Shown: positions 10,049 to 20,517, counted from the first letter of the stretch. The stretch is 42,486 nucleotides of DNA from Actinomycetota bacterium (GCA_002716485.1 PBBE01000001.1:1-42486); one strand, 5' to 3'. Made by a program: numbers and translations. Notes: generated by a model from the sequence alone, not told the origin.

Positions 10049-10850
10049 ATAGGCGCTCTTTTAAATATTGAGTCGTAAAAAAATGATCTGGAATCGCTTG
10101 ATTAAGTACAATTTGATCTTGAACCAATATAGACCGATGAGTCGTCCTTGATCCTTCCTTACTTAACATCAATAATTGTGTTGCTAGCCAATAACCGTCA
10201 ATCTGCTCAAGTTTCTTTACATCAAATAATTTTCGATGATTACGTTTATTTAAATAGTAAATAGCACGAACAATCATCAAAGACTCAGAATCAACAAATA
10301 ATAAGACCCGTTGGTACCCCAAGCTCTTTATAAGAGCATCTGAATTAGGGACCGCTTCAATTTGATAAGTATTCATATTCTTTGATTTTATGGTCACATC
10401 AGAGAGCCGATTAAATTGATAATCATCCAATTCAAACCCACTAATATCCGCATAAGAAAAGTCAGAGCCAATAAAATCTCGATGTTGATCAGTCGTCGCT
10501 ATACGCTTCACTTTCTGCAATGCAGGTAAGTATAACCATTGCGCATTATCTCGCTGAGGGTCATTATAATCAATGGTTAAAAACCCAGTACCCTTCACAT
10601 CCGCCGGTGATCTAAAAAATAAAACCTGATAGTCATCCTGATCAATTTCCTTAGCATACGTCATAAGATGACGAACACGTTTCCTATTTTTCTTATTAAT
10701 CAATGTTAGACGAATCTGAGCAGTCATTGTATCTGGCACAGATCGTTGATCCACTTGATCCATAATCTCATTGGCAGTTAAATTAACGGAATTTGAAAAA
10801 ATAACACTACTATTAAGTAGTATTAAAACCAGTAAAGTAAAGTAACGCAT
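10047..10850 (-). CDS. LolA-like outer-membrane lipoprotein-sorting family protein
   Basis: Signal peptide, FRSPADVKGTGFLTIDY, QWLYLPALQKVKRIA, FIGSDFSYADISG motifs; adjacent to an RND-type exporter, a common pairing. Confidence 0.8.
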   Translation of the reverse strand: MRYFTLLVLILLNSSVIFSNSVNLTANEIMDQVDQRSVPDTMTAQIRLTLINKKNRKRVRHLMTYAKEIDQDDYQVLFFRSPADVKGTGFLTIDYNDPQRDNAQWLYLPALQKVKRIATTDQHRDFIGSDFSYADISGFELDDYQFNRLSDVTIKSKNMNTYQIEAVPNSDALIKSLGYQRVLLFVDSESLMIVRAIYYLNKRNHRKLFDVKKLEQIDGYWLATQLLMLSKEGSRTTHRSILVQDQIVLNQAIPDHFFTTQYLKERL

Positions 10851-10854
10851 TTCT

Positions 10855-13230
10855 CTAACTCCTTTGCTTTCTAAAGTGATGGCCTAACATTAACATACTC
10901 GGAACTAAAATAAAGTCCGCCAATAAAGCCAATATAATGGTTAAGCCAGTCAAAAACCCAAATCGAATCAAATTAATCATATCGGCAAACATAAATATAA
11001 AAAATGCCAAGGACAAAATAATCGTGGTATACAATAACGCTTGTCCACAATGGACCAAGGTCTCTTCAATCGCCTTAGGAACATCTTTATATCGATTAAA
11101 TTGTTCCCGATACTGATAAAGAAAATGAATGGTATCATCAACCACCAACCCGATTGCAATACTTCCCACTAAAATATTCGATAAATCCAAAGGAATACCC
11201 AGCACTCCCATAATCGATAAAATAAACATAATTGGCAAGAAATTAGGAATCATACTTAATAGACCTAGGCCCACATGTTGTAATAACAACATCATTAACA
11301 ATGAAATCACGACTCCCGCAATAATATAACTCTTAGCCATTGATGTAATGACCTTACTCACCGTTTGCATCAAAATTGACATTAATCCCGTCACATTATA
11401 CCGTAATTCAGGACCTAAAATATCATTAATCCCAGGTGTAATGTCATCCATTAAGCGAGTATAAGCCATCGCATCAACCCAAGGTAACATCACAGTCAAA
11501 CGAACCTTTTGATTATTCACATCAATATAAACATCACGATCATTATTTCCACTCGTCTCAAATAATAGTAATTCTTGGGCAACCCCTTCACTGGTATTAG
11601 GAAATGAACGTTCAGAGTACGGTAATAAAACTTGGTGAATCTCTTTAATTAAGGTCACAATAGACAAGCTCTTAAAAACCTCAATATTATCCTGTCGAAC
11701 GGATTCCATATAGTGATGAAGCTGACCTAACTTCTCTAAAAACTGAGGGTCATACACCCCATCCTGGACCCCTGTATCAATATAAAGCTCAGCCACCACA
11801 CTTCCTTTTAGGAACTGATCAATTAATTGTGTATTCTGCCTAATATGATGCTCAGGTTGAAACCATGATAGAGGGTTATGCGCAAATCGCAATGACTTAA
11901 GCCCAAAAACACTCAAAATTAAAAGAAGAACTACACCAAAAAGAATAGACTTATAATGCCTAACTGAAAACAAACCGATCTGTCTTAAAAAGCGACTCAT
12001 ATTTTGAATCTGCTGCTGACGTGTTGGCCTTGTCACCGGCAAAATCGCTAAGAAAGAAGGTACTAAAAAAACCGTTAATAAAAAAGCAAGCATCACCCCA
12101 GAGGCAGCAATAAAACCCAATTCAGCGATGGGCAACAAATCAGCACTCATTAAGGCCAAAAGCCCACCACAAGTCGTTAAAGTAGTTAATAAAATCGGCA
12201 TCCCAGAATGATGAAACGCCTTCAAAACGGCGTCTCGTTTAGAATACCCTTGATCATATTCCCGAAAAAAGACAGCCAACACATGTAAGGCATCCGCAAC
12301 ACCAACACAAATCAAAAAAGACGGTAGAATTTGAGTAATAATTTGGATAGGCAACCCTAAAAACCCCATAAAAGATATCGTCAATACCAAAGAGAACAAA
12401 ACAACTAAAAGAGGAAGAAAGATCCCAATAAACCGCTTAAACAAGATCCATAAAATCAAACCAATAATCAAAAAAGCCAATGATAAAAACAAACGAAGAT
12501 CACTTTGCATGGATGAATTTAACTCATCAACCATATACGGTGTCCCAGCCAAATAAACGTCTAATTGTTCAGATTGATATGCCTTTAGTACCGATTGAAT
12601 CGAATCAACAACCTCTGCATTTTCTCGATCCGAAATAAATCGTTTATCTTTTAAACTAGAATCTGTCAATTGAGATTCAAAATCATTGATGTCGTCACCT
12701 AAAAACGCATCATACGAATAAGCAGACGTTTTTAATAAAATAGCGGTATACTGAGCATCTTCTGAGACCAAATAATGCTGATATAGTGAATGAGACATCA
12801 CCTTATCTTTTAGTTGTCTTAATTCAGAGTCAGTTGATGGGATATTCTCTAACAAGGAATCAACGACAAGTTCATCATTTTTAGATTGAATATCTCTCAC
12901 ATTCACCAAACTGGTAATTTCCGATAAATAGGGAACCTTTTCTTCTAGTTCATAATGAATCTCAACCAAGGTCCTTAAAAAATCAGTATCAAATAAGGAA
13001 TCAGGCTTTAATAAAATAATAACCTGCTCATCACGACCAAATTCATCTCGAAAAGAGTCATAGACTTGCTTAGCCGGATCAGATGGATATAAAAAATTCT
13101 CTAATGATGAGTCCAGCTCAATATGCGTTAATTGAGTGGTTGCCAAAAAAAAGAACCCAAAAAAGAAAGTAAGTGAGAATTTAGGGAAGTCATATATTAA
13201 GGTAACACTCTTTTGAATCAATGATTTCAA
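10855..13230 (-). CDS. RND/MMPL-superfamily exporter
   Basis: 791 aa with two TM bundles and large periplasmic loops; IGLVVDDTIHFLYQYREQF and CVGVADALHVLAVFFREY motifs. Confidence 0.87.
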   Translation of the reverse strand: MKSLIQKSVTLIYDFPKFSLTFFFGFFFLATTQLTHIELDSSLENFLYPSDPAKQVYDSFRDEFGRDEQVIILLKPDSLFDTDFLRTLVEIHYELEEKVPYLSEITSLVNVRDIQSKNDELVVDSLLENIPSTDSELRQLKDKVMSHSLYQHYLVSEDAQYTAILLKTSAYSYDAFLGDDINDFESQLTDSSLKDKRFISDRENAEVVDSIQSVLKAYQSEQLDVYLAGTPYMVDELNSSMQSDLRLFLSLAFLIIGLILWILFKRFIGIFLPLLVVLFSLVLTISFMGFLGLPIQIITQILPSFLICVGVADALHVLAVFFREYDQGYSKRDAVLKAFHHSGMPILLTTLTTCGGLLALMSADLLPIAELGFIAASGVMLAFLLTVFLVPSFLAILPVTRPTRQQQIQNMSRFLRQIGLFSVRHYKSILFGVVLLLILSVFGLKSLRFAHNPLSWFQPEHHIRQNTQLIDQFLKGSVVAELYIDTGVQDGVYDPQFLEKLGQLHHYMESVRQDNIEVFKSLSIVTLIKEIHQVLLPYSERSFPNTSEGVAQELLLFETSGNNDRDVYIDVNNQKVRLTVMLPWVDAMAYTRLMDDITPGINDILGPELRYNVTGLMSILMQTVSKVITSMAKSYIIAGVVISLLMMLLLQHVGLGLLSMIPNFLPIMFILSIMGVLGIPLDLSNILVGSIAIGLVVDDTIHFLYQYREQFNRYKDVPKAIEETLVHCGQALLYTTIILSLAFFIFMFADMINLIRFGFLTGLTIILALLADFILVPSMLMLGHHFRKQRS

Positions 13231-13312
13231 TTGAATTTCCTCCTACCCATACTAAATGAACCCATTATATCTTGTTTTAAGAAGAGATACCACTTTTCTT
13301 TGAGTATAAAAA

Positions 13313-13344
13313 TTGACAAGCCTAATAGGAGCTGTCATTATACT
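13313..13344 (+). promoter_or_regulatory. Putative sigma70 promoter for the cupin gene
   Basis: TTGACA - 17 bp - CATTAT (overlapping TATACT). Confidence 0.45.
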
Positions 13345-13368
13345 AATTAATTCCAAACAGGAGCCAAG

Positions 13369-13728
13369 ATGAAGCAACAAATCAATGAAATCCGTGACAA
13401 TCGTCCGTGGGGATATTATGATGTCCTATTAGACACCCCCATTTGTAAAGTCAAACATATTATCGTCAACGGTAAACAGAGATTAAGTTACCAGTATCAC
13501 GAACAACGAGAAGAATATTGGACCATCATCAAAGGGCACGCGATCGTCACCCTTAACGATAAAACCATTCAATTAAAAGATGGCGACCAAATCCATATCC
13601 CACAAAAGGCAAAACACCGAATTGAAAACCCCAATCAAACCCCACTTCAGTTTATCGAAATCCAACGAGGCAGTTACTTTGGTGAAGATGACATTGTTCG
13701 TCTTGAGGACGACTACAATCGCAACTAA
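13369..13728 (+). CDS. Cupin, mannose-6-phosphate isomerase type II C-terminal domain-like
   Basis: RPWGYYDVLLD, LSYQYHEQREEYWTIIKGHAIVTLND, DGDQIHIPQKAKHRIENP, QRGSYFGEDDIVRLEDDYNR. Confidence 0.85.
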   Translation: MKQQINEIRDNRPWGYYDVLLDTPICKVKHIIVNGKQRLSYQYHEQREEYWTIIKGHAIVTLNDKTIQLKDGDQIHIPQKAKHRIENPNQTPLQFIEIQRGSYFGEDDIVRLEDDYNRN

Positions 13729-15156
13729 CTAAGAGGCAGTAGCCCGCTTCTTAGCTGGCATTATATGGGTTGCATGTCCCAAATGCGCCTCAGCAGCCTC
13801 CATAAGGGTTTCTGAAAGGGTTGGGTGGGGATGAACAACCTCAGCCAAATCCTCAACTGTAGCACCCATTTGTATCGCCAAAGACCCTTCGGAAATCAAT
13901 TCACCAGCATGAGGCCCCACAATTCCCATTCCTAAAATGCGATTTGTGTCAGGATCAACAATTAATTTCGTCAATCCATCGGTATCATCCATACTCATTG
14001 CCCGACCCGAAGCCGTCCACGGGAATTTAGCAATTTTAACATTTTTATTTGTATTTTTTGCTTCAACTTCAGTTAAACCAACCCAAGCAACTTCAGGATG
14101 AGTAAACACAACGGCTGGAATCATGACATTCTTCGCATGGTTGGGAGTGCCACAAATAATATCAACCGCAATTCGTGACTCTTTCGCCGCTTTATGGGCC
14201 AATAATGTCCCTCCAATAATATCACCAATAGCAAAAATATCAGGATTGGAACTTTGAAGTTGGTCATCAACTAAAATATACCCTTTATCATCTTGCTTAA
14301 CACCTGCATTATCTAAACCAAGATCAATGGAATTAGGTCGCCTTCCTATGGCTACTAAAACCCGGTCATAACATTCTTTATTTGTCTCATTATCAGATTC
14401 AAAACTCACTTCAATTTGTTTCTTTTTGGTTGCCATTTTTAGGACTTTAGTATCAAAGCGTAAATCCTTGAATGAGCCTTTCGCTTTTTTCATTACCGGT
14501 CTAACCAAATCAGGATCAGCGCCAGCTAACATACCCGGTAAGGCCTCTACGACGGTGACCTCTGAGCCTAATGATGCATAAACAAAACCTAATTCTAGTC
14601 CGATATACCCAGCGCCTACTACCAACATTGACTTAGGAATATCTTCTAAGTCTAAGGCCTCTGTTGATGTCATAATTCGTTTATTACCCAAATCAAATTG
14701 TGCAGGCAATGCGGGAACAGAGCCTACCGCAATGATACATTGATTAAAATGAAGAAACTGCTGCTCTCCTGGTTGCTCAACGCGAAGCTCTTTCTCTGCC
14801 TCAAAATAGCCTTTACCATGAATCACTTTAATACCCCGTTGCTTCGCCAAGGCCTTCACACCGTTTCCAAGTTGACCCACAATGTTGTTTTTCCAATCTC
14901 GCAATTTTTTCAAATCAATCGTAGGCTCACCAAAAGAAATCCCTCTATCTTGGGAGTGCATTGCTGCATCAATTTGACTCGTGGCATGAATTAATGCCTT
15001 TGATGGAATACACCCACGATTCAAACAAACGCCACCCAATTGATCACTAGAGTCTACTAAAACAACCTCACGTCCTAAGTCTGCTGCATAAAATGCCGCC
15101 GCATAGCCACCTGGGCCTGCACCTAAAACAACCAAATCACATGTTAATTTACCCAT
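13729..15156 (-). CDS. lpdA: Dihydrolipoyl dehydrogenase (E3)
   Basis: GAGPGGYAAAFYAADLG, GGVCLNRGCIPSKALIH redox-active Cys pair, ADPDL, HPHPTLSETLMEAAE dimerisation motif. Confidence 0.96.
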   Translation of the reverse strand: MGKLTCDLVVLGAGPGGYAAAFYAADLGREVVLVDSSDQLGGVCLNRGCIPSKALIHATSQIDAAMHSQDRGISFGEPTIDLKKLRDWKNNIVGQLGNGVKALAKQRGIKVIHGKGYFEAEKELRVEQPGEQQFLHFNQCIIAVGSVPALPAQFDLGNKRIMTSTEALDLEDIPKSMLVVGAGYIGLELGFVYASLGSEVTVVEALPGMLAGADPDLVRPVMKKAKGSFKDLRFDTKVLKMATKKKQIEVSFESDNETNKECYDRVLVAIGRRPNSIDLGLDNAGVKQDDKGYILVDDQLQSSNPDIFAIGDIIGGTLLAHKAAKESRIAVDIICGTPNHAKNVMIPAVVFTHPEVAWVGLTEVEAKNTNKNVKIAKFPWTASGRAMSMDDTDGLTKLIVDPDTNRILGMGIVGPHAGELISEGSLAIQMGATVEDLAEVVHPHPTLSETLMEAAEAHLGHATHIMPAKKRATAS

Positions 15157-16453
15157 TTTTCTTTGAAATCTCCTTTAACAAATCTTCATCAAACGACGAT
15201 AAGTTCTGGATCAAGGTCTGTATAAACCGCGCCCCATCACCCCCATCAATAATACGATGATCATAAGATAAACATAATGGCATCATTAATTTATTTTTAA
15301 TTATTTTCTTTTCTAAATATAATACTTTTTCAGCCATTCCAACCCCAAGTATCCCTAACTCTGGCGAGTTTACAATCGGAGTAAACTCACCTACCCCTAA
15401 ACTTCCTAAGTTGGATAACGTAAAACAACCGCCTTGAAGACTATCACGTTGTATTTTACGGGTTCTCGCTAACTCAGCAAGCTCATTAAGCTCTTGTGCG
15501 AGTTCTTTTAATGACTTTTGATCAACATCTCTAATAACAGGAACAATTAACCCCGCATCCGTATCCACTGCAACCCCAAGATGAAAATAATCTTTATATA
15601 CAATTTCATGAGTAGATTCATCATAACTGGCATTAAAGACTGGAAACTCTTTTAACGCAGCAACAATGGCTTTTAAAATAAACGGAGTAACCGTTAGCTT
15701 GGCATCTTCTGCTTCATATTTAGGATTATATTTTTTTCTTAATGCCATCAAATCCGTAATATTCACTTTTCCAAATTGCGTTACATGAGGTACATTCTGC
15801 CATGTCCCTTGTAAGTTGGAGGCTATTTTTTGCCTTAAAGATGACGCTTTTTCCCGTCTTACAGGTCCCCACTTCTCAAAATCAATCACGGGTTTAGGAG
15901 TTGGCGTAGGAGCCGTCACTGCAGGGGGCGTCTGAGTAGACGTCACGCTAGATTGCTGCAAGTAGGCCATATATGAACGAACATCATCAAACGTAATCCG
16001 GTTTCCTCTTCCTGATCCTGAGATACGTGTTAAATCTAAACCAATTTGAAAGGCCAGTTTCGTAATATAAGGACTGGCCACAGGATTCGGATTTTGTCCT
16101 GAAGGAATCACTGCCGCAGGGGCAACGGGAACCGGGGCTACCGGCGCTACCGAAACAGCTGGGCTTGCTGGTGTAACTGCTACAGGAGCCGGAGCCGGCG
16201 CATCAGAAGCACTCTCAACCCCATCAGAGGCCGCTTTCATAATGACTTTGCCTTCAGCAATCACATCACCTTCATTAACTAATATCTGATCAATAACCCC
16301 ATCAATGGGGGATGGAATAGGCGCGACTGCTTTATCCGTTTCCAGCTCTAATATGGGTTGTTCTTGTGTAACTTGATCGCCCTGTTTGACCAAAATCGTT
16401 AATACAGTTCCAGAATCAATCCCATCTCCTAAATTTGGTAGTTTAATATCCAT
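15149..16453 (-). CDS. aceF: Pyruvate dehydrogenase E2, dihydrolipoamide acetyltransferase
   Basis: One lipoyl domain (ELETDKAVAPIPSP), Ala/Pro-rich linker, E3-binding domain (ASPYITKLAFQIGLDLTRISGSGRGNRITFDDV), catalytic LSYDHRIIDGGDGARF. Confidence 0.96.
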   Translation of the reverse strand: MDIKLPNLGDGIDSGTVLTILVKQGDQVTQEQPILELETDKAVAPIPSPIDGVIDQILVNEGDVIAEGKVIMKAASDGVESASDAPAPAPVAVTPASPAVSVAPVAPVPVAPAAVIPSGQNPNPVASPYITKLAFQIGLDLTRISGSGRGNRITFDDVRSYMAYLQQSSVTSTQTPPAVTAPTPTPKPVIDFEKWGPVRREKASSLRQKIASNLQGTWQNVPHVTQFGKVNITDLMALRKKYNPKYEAEDAKLTVTPFILKAIVAALKEFPVFNASYDESTHEIVYKDYFHLGVAVDTDAGLIVPVIRDVDQKSLKELAQELNELAELARTRKIQRDSLQGGCFTLSNLGSLGVGEFTPIVNSPELGILGVGMAEKVLYLEKKIIKNKLMMPLCLSYDHRIIDGGDGARFIQTLIQNLSSFDEDLLKEISKKNG

Positions 16454-16482
16454 AAATCATCCTTTCGTAATTCCCAATCATA

Positions 16483-19176
16483 TTAAACATATGTTGGAAA
16501 CACCTTTTCGGGGTCCACCCCTAATCTTTTAATTAAATCAGCGACCGCTTCTGCCGAAACAAGGTCTTTTAAATGCATGGCATACATCGATGCAATCATA
16601 ATCGAGGCCTCATCAACTTCAAAAAATCGCCGCAAATTTTCTCTGGTATCACTACGTCCAAACCCATCTGTACCTAAGGTAAATAAACCACCCGGCACCC
16701 AAGGTGCGATTTGATCCGGAACCAATTTCATATAGTCAGAAACCGCAACAAAAGTCCCCGTTTCTTTTTCAAGAATTTTCTCTAAATAAGATCGCCTAGG
16801 GGGTTTGGTTGGATTCAACATGTTCCATCGTCGAGCCAATAATGCCTCGGAACGAAGTTGCTTATAAGAGGTCACAGACCAAACATCCACACTTATATTC
16901 TCCTCTTTTTCCAAGCGTTCAGCCGCCACAATGGCGTCCTTTAATAGTGCGGCACTACCCAATAATTGTATCTTCTTATTGGAATTTCGTTTTTTACTTT
17001 TACGGACTTTATACATGCCTTTAATAATCCCCTCTTCAACCCCCTTCGGCATTTCAGGCATACTATAGTTCTCATTACCTACCGTCAAATAATAAAAGAT
17101 CTCTTCGCCTTTTTGATACATACGCTCAAGGCCATCCTTAATAATAACCGCAAGTTCATAGCGATAGGCAGGGTCATAAGCCATTAAATTAGGAACCGTT
17201 GCAGCCATAATATGAGAATGCCCATCTTGATGTTGAAGCCCTTCACCATTAAGGGTCGTTCGTCCGGCTGTTGCGCCTAACAAAAAGCCCTTACACTTCA
17301 TATCACCAGCTAACCAAACAAGATCCCCTATCCGTTGAAAACCAAACATCGAATAATAAATGTAAAATGGAATCATTGTCTCTTTATACGTTGACTGAGA
17401 AGTACCTGCAGAAATAAAGGAACACATGGATCCTGCTTCATTAATCCCTTCCTCTAATATTTGACCGTCTTTGCTTTCTTTATAATAAAGTAAGGTCTCT
17501 GAGTCCACCGGCTCATATAGTTGGCCCTTAGATGAATAGATTCCAATTTGTCGAAATAACGCTTCCATTCCAAAAGTTCTAGCCTCATCTGGAATAATAG
17601 GAACAATCCGTTTACCTATCTTAGGATCACGAAGCAATTTACTCATGATATTAACAACCGCCATCGTCGTGGACATCTTTTGTTTACTTTTCTCAAGAAA
17701 TTGAGTAAAGGTATCTGGATCAGGAAGATCTATTGCATGAAATGTATCATCTCGCTGGGGAAGATACCCACCTAATTTCTCTCGTTGCTTCTTTAAATAT
17801 TGAATGGCAGGGTCTGAATCTTTAGGTCGATAAAAGGGAGCATCAACCACATCTTCATCACTAATGGGAATATTTAACTTCTCTCTAAACTCTCTCAGTT
17901 CTTTTTCATTAAGCTTCTTTTGTTGATGAGAAATATTTTTTCCTTCACCCGCTTCTCCTAAGCCATATCCTTTAACGGTTTTAGCCAAAATCACAGACGG
18001 TGCATTTTTCTCATTAATGGCGGCCATATATGCATTATAGATCTTTTTAGGGTCATGTCCGCCACGATTCAAATGTTTCAACTCTTCATCGGTCAGATGA
18101 GAAACCATTTCTTTTAATATAGGCGACTTAGAAAAAAAGTGATGTCGAATATAGCTTCCTGGAGAAACCACATATTTTTGATAATCTCCATCTACCGCTT
18201 CCTCCATACGTTGAATAAGTTCATCCGCGTGTTCTGACTTAAGTAAATCATCCCACAAATCACCCCATATGAGTTTAATTACATCCCAACCTGCCCCTTT
18301 AAATACGCCCTCTAGCTCCTGTATCATCTTACCATTGCCTCTTACAGGGCCATCTAAGCGTTGTAGGTTACAGTTAACAATAAATGTTAAATGATTTAAT
18401 TTCTCACGGGCCGCTAAGGTAATGGCCCCCAGGGTCTCAGGCTCGTCACATTCACCATCACCAATATAACAATAAACACGTGGTTCATGACTAATAAAGC
18501 CTCTGGCTGATAAATATCGGATGAATCGTGCTTGATAAATGGCCATAATAGGACCCAAGCCCATTGATACCGTAGGAAATTGCCAAAAGTCAGGCATTAA
18601 ATAAGGATGTGGGTAAGAAGACAACCCGCCACCCGGAGCGAGTTCTTGCCGAAAATGATAAAGTTTCTCTTTCGTTAAACGGCCTTCCAAGAAAGCCCTA
18701 GAGTAATTCCCTGGACTAGTATGCCCTTGAAAAAAAACCAAATCACCCATTCCATTTTCATCAGGCCCTTTAAAAATATGATTAAAGGCCACCTCATACA
18801 AACTTGAACAAGATGCAAATGAAGAGATATGACCACCAAGGCCATCATGAGTGCGATTAGCCGTCACGACCATGGCCATCGCGTTCCATCTAATGATATT
18901 CAGTAACTCATGTTCGAGTTCCATATCACCAGGATAATCAAGTTCTTTTTCAACAGGGATCGTATTTACATAAGGAGTATTGACGCTCTCTTGAGGACGA
19001 ACCCCTTTTCCCCTAGCTAACTCATTCATATGAGACATTAATGCCTGGACCTGTTCCTCTGACTTGTACTTTAGTAAATAATTAAGAGAGTCAATACAAT
19101 GTTGAGCTTCTTCCGTTAAAAAAATTGAGGATAAAATATTATCACCTGATGTTACAGGACTTGATTGCTTACTCAA
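16483..19176 (-). CDS. aceE: Pyruvate dehydrogenase E1, homodimeric type
   Basis: 897 aa; GLGGHISSFASCSSLYEVAFNHIFKG, GDGECDEPETLGAI (ThDP motif), HQDGHSHI; first gene of aceE-aceF-lpdA. Confidence 0.97.
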   Translation of the reverse strand: MSKQSSPVTSGDNILSSIFLTEEAQHCIDSLNYLLKYKSEEQVQALMSHMNELARGKGVRPQESVNTPYVNTIPVEKELDYPGDMELEHELLNIIRWNAMAMVVTANRTHDGLGGHISSFASCSSLYEVAFNHIFKGPDENGMGDLVFFQGHTSPGNYSRAFLEGRLTKEKLYHFRQELAPGGGLSSYPHPYLMPDFWQFPTVSMGLGPIMAIYQARFIRYLSARGFISHEPRVYCYIGDGECDEPETLGAITLAAREKLNHLTFIVNCNLQRLDGPVRGNGKMIQELEGVFKGAGWDVIKLIWGDLWDDLLKSEHADELIQRMEEAVDGDYQKYVVSPGSYIRHHFFSKSPILKEMVSHLTDEELKHLNRGGHDPKKIYNAYMAAINEKNAPSVILAKTVKGYGLGEAGEGKNISHQQKKLNEKELREFREKLNIPISDEDVVDAPFYRPKDSDPAIQYLKKQREKLGGYLPQRDDTFHAIDLPDPDTFTQFLEKSKQKMSTTMAVVNIMSKLLRDPKIGKRIVPIIPDEARTFGMEALFRQIGIYSSKGQLYEPVDSETLLYYKESKDGQILEEGINEAGSMCSFISAGTSQSTYKETMIPFYIYYSMFGFQRIGDLVWLAGDMKCKGFLLGATAGRTTLNGEGLQHQDGHSHIMAATVPNLMAYDPAYRYELAVIIKDGLERMYQKGEEIFYYLTVGNENYSMPEMPKGVEEGIIKGMYKVRKSKKRNSNKKIQLLGSAALLKDAIVAAERLEKEENISVDVWSVTSYKQLRSEALLARRWNMLNPTKPPRRSYLEKILEKETGTFVAVSDYMKLVPDQIAPWVPGGLFTLGTDGFGRSDTRENLRRFFEVDEASIMIASMYAMHLKDLVSAEAVADLIKRLGVDPEKVFPTYV

Positions 19177-19310
19177 TGTTACACTCCATCATAATATAAT
19201 TTTCAAACTAAATCAGGTTTAAGTATAACATAAAGATCGCTATTCGATAAGAAAAAATCCCATATAACTGAGACCTTCATTTTCAAGAAAGACATTAATT
19301 AAAAAACAAA

Positions 19311-19346
19311 AAAAAAGCCTACCCAATTACTTGGGTAGGCTTTTTT
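19311..19346 (-). terminator. Rho-independent (bidirectional-looking) terminator between the 69-aa gene and aceE
   Basis: GCCTACCCAA-TTAC-TTGGGTAGGC hairpin flanked by an A-run and a T-run. Confidence 0.9.
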
Positions 19347-19369
19347 AACTTTAGCTTATATCGTTTAAA

Positions 19370-19579
19370 TTAGCTTCTTACAGGAACATTAACTCTATCG
19401 TAGTCATCTTTGCTACAAAATTTTGTTAAAGAAGTACCATCGTCATCTTTGGCACGAAACGCATAACGAACTTGTCTTTTTCCATTTGGAAGTTCTCTTA
19501 CAAATTCTTGCTTTTCAACATCAGATTCATTAATCTGAACTTTCTTTCTCTTTTTTACATTGTAAAATTCAATAGCCAT
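19370..19579 (-). CDS. Small charged hypothetical protein (69 aa)
   Basis: Intact ORF with AAAAGGAG RBS and its own terminator; Lys/Arg/Asp-rich sequence. Confidence 0.7.
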   Translation of the reverse strand: MAIEFYNVKKRKKVQINESDVEKQEFVRELPNGKRQVRYAFRAKDDDGTSLTKFCSKDDYDRVNVPVRS

Positions 19580-19611
19580 TTTTATTGCTCCTTTTCTTTC
19601 TGTTTTGGTTA

Positions 19612-19641
19612 TTAAGTTAATAGGTAAATTTATTAACTTAA
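19612..19641. repeat. Perfect 11-bp inverted repeat upstream of the 69-aa gene
   Basis: TTAAGTTAATA-GGTAAATT-TATTAACTTAA. Confidence 0.85.
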
Positions 19642-19797
19642 GTTTTCATCTTCAATCTCATTTCACCTATTTCGATAATCAAGTAAAATCACTATTGAAT
19701 ATCAATTGAAAACGTAACCGTAATATGTACTTAAATTATCAAGTAAAATTACCAATGTCAAGCATCCAAATCAATTAAAATATATGGCCTCCCCATT

Positions 19798-20517
19798 TTA
19801 CAAGAATTTTTCAATCCAATTTTGTTGAGAATATTTATGATTAGCGAGCTCAAAAACCTCTAAATCAGGAATGATACTTGAGCGATTTTTACAGCCCCAA
19901 GCTTGGCAAACAATCGTTTTAATACAAGCTGAAGTCAATGGCAAATTAACTAAAAACTCCGCATGACTTCGACCTTGACGATACTCAGGGACTTTTGGCG
20001 GAAACGACAAATAACGGGAGATCTTATCCAGATCAAATTGATATAAAATAGACCCATGAAACAATATCGAATTTTGAATTCGCTTTTGAGCATTACCAGA
20101 AAACTTACGAGAATTAAAGGTTAAATCAGTCACCCCACAAACCGAAACCTCAAGGCCATGATCACGAAACGACTGCTGATGACGCCCCATTACAAATTGA
20201 TTGGTTGATTGAATATTTCTCAACAAAGGCGATGCAGAAATAGGAATAATTAAACTATAATTCAAACACCCAGGACCTTGAACAATAGTCCCGCCTCCTG
20301 TACATCTTCTTGTAATTGTTAATTGATTTTGAACCCTATTAATTTCCTCAGAAATACGATTTGCATGACCTAAGACAATATAATACTCATCACTCTCCCA
20401 AAATCGTAAATATCCTTGTGTAGGCGCCTGCTCTACTTGATATAAAAGCAATTCATCATAGGCCATATTCTCATGGGCCGACTCATACGTCTTCTCAAAG
20501 GCATTAATCATAACCAT
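19798..20517 (-). CDS. Lipoate-protein ligase A family
   Basis: RRCTGGGTIVQGPGCLNYSLI, TDLTFNSRKFSGNAQKRIQNSILFHGSILY motifs of LplA/LipM-type ligases. Confidence 0.88.
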   Translation of the reverse strand: MVMINAFEKTYESAHENMAYDELLLYQVEQAPTQGYLRFWESDEYYIVLGHANRISEEINRVQNQLTITRRCTGGGTIVQGPGCLNYSLIIPISASPLLRNIQSTNQFVMGRHQQSFRDHGLEVSVCGVTDLTFNSRKFSGNAQKRIQNSILFHGSILYQFDLDKISRYLSFPPKVPEYRQGRSHAEFLVNLPLTSACIKTIVCQAWGCKNRSSIIPDLEVFELANHKYSQQNWIEKFL

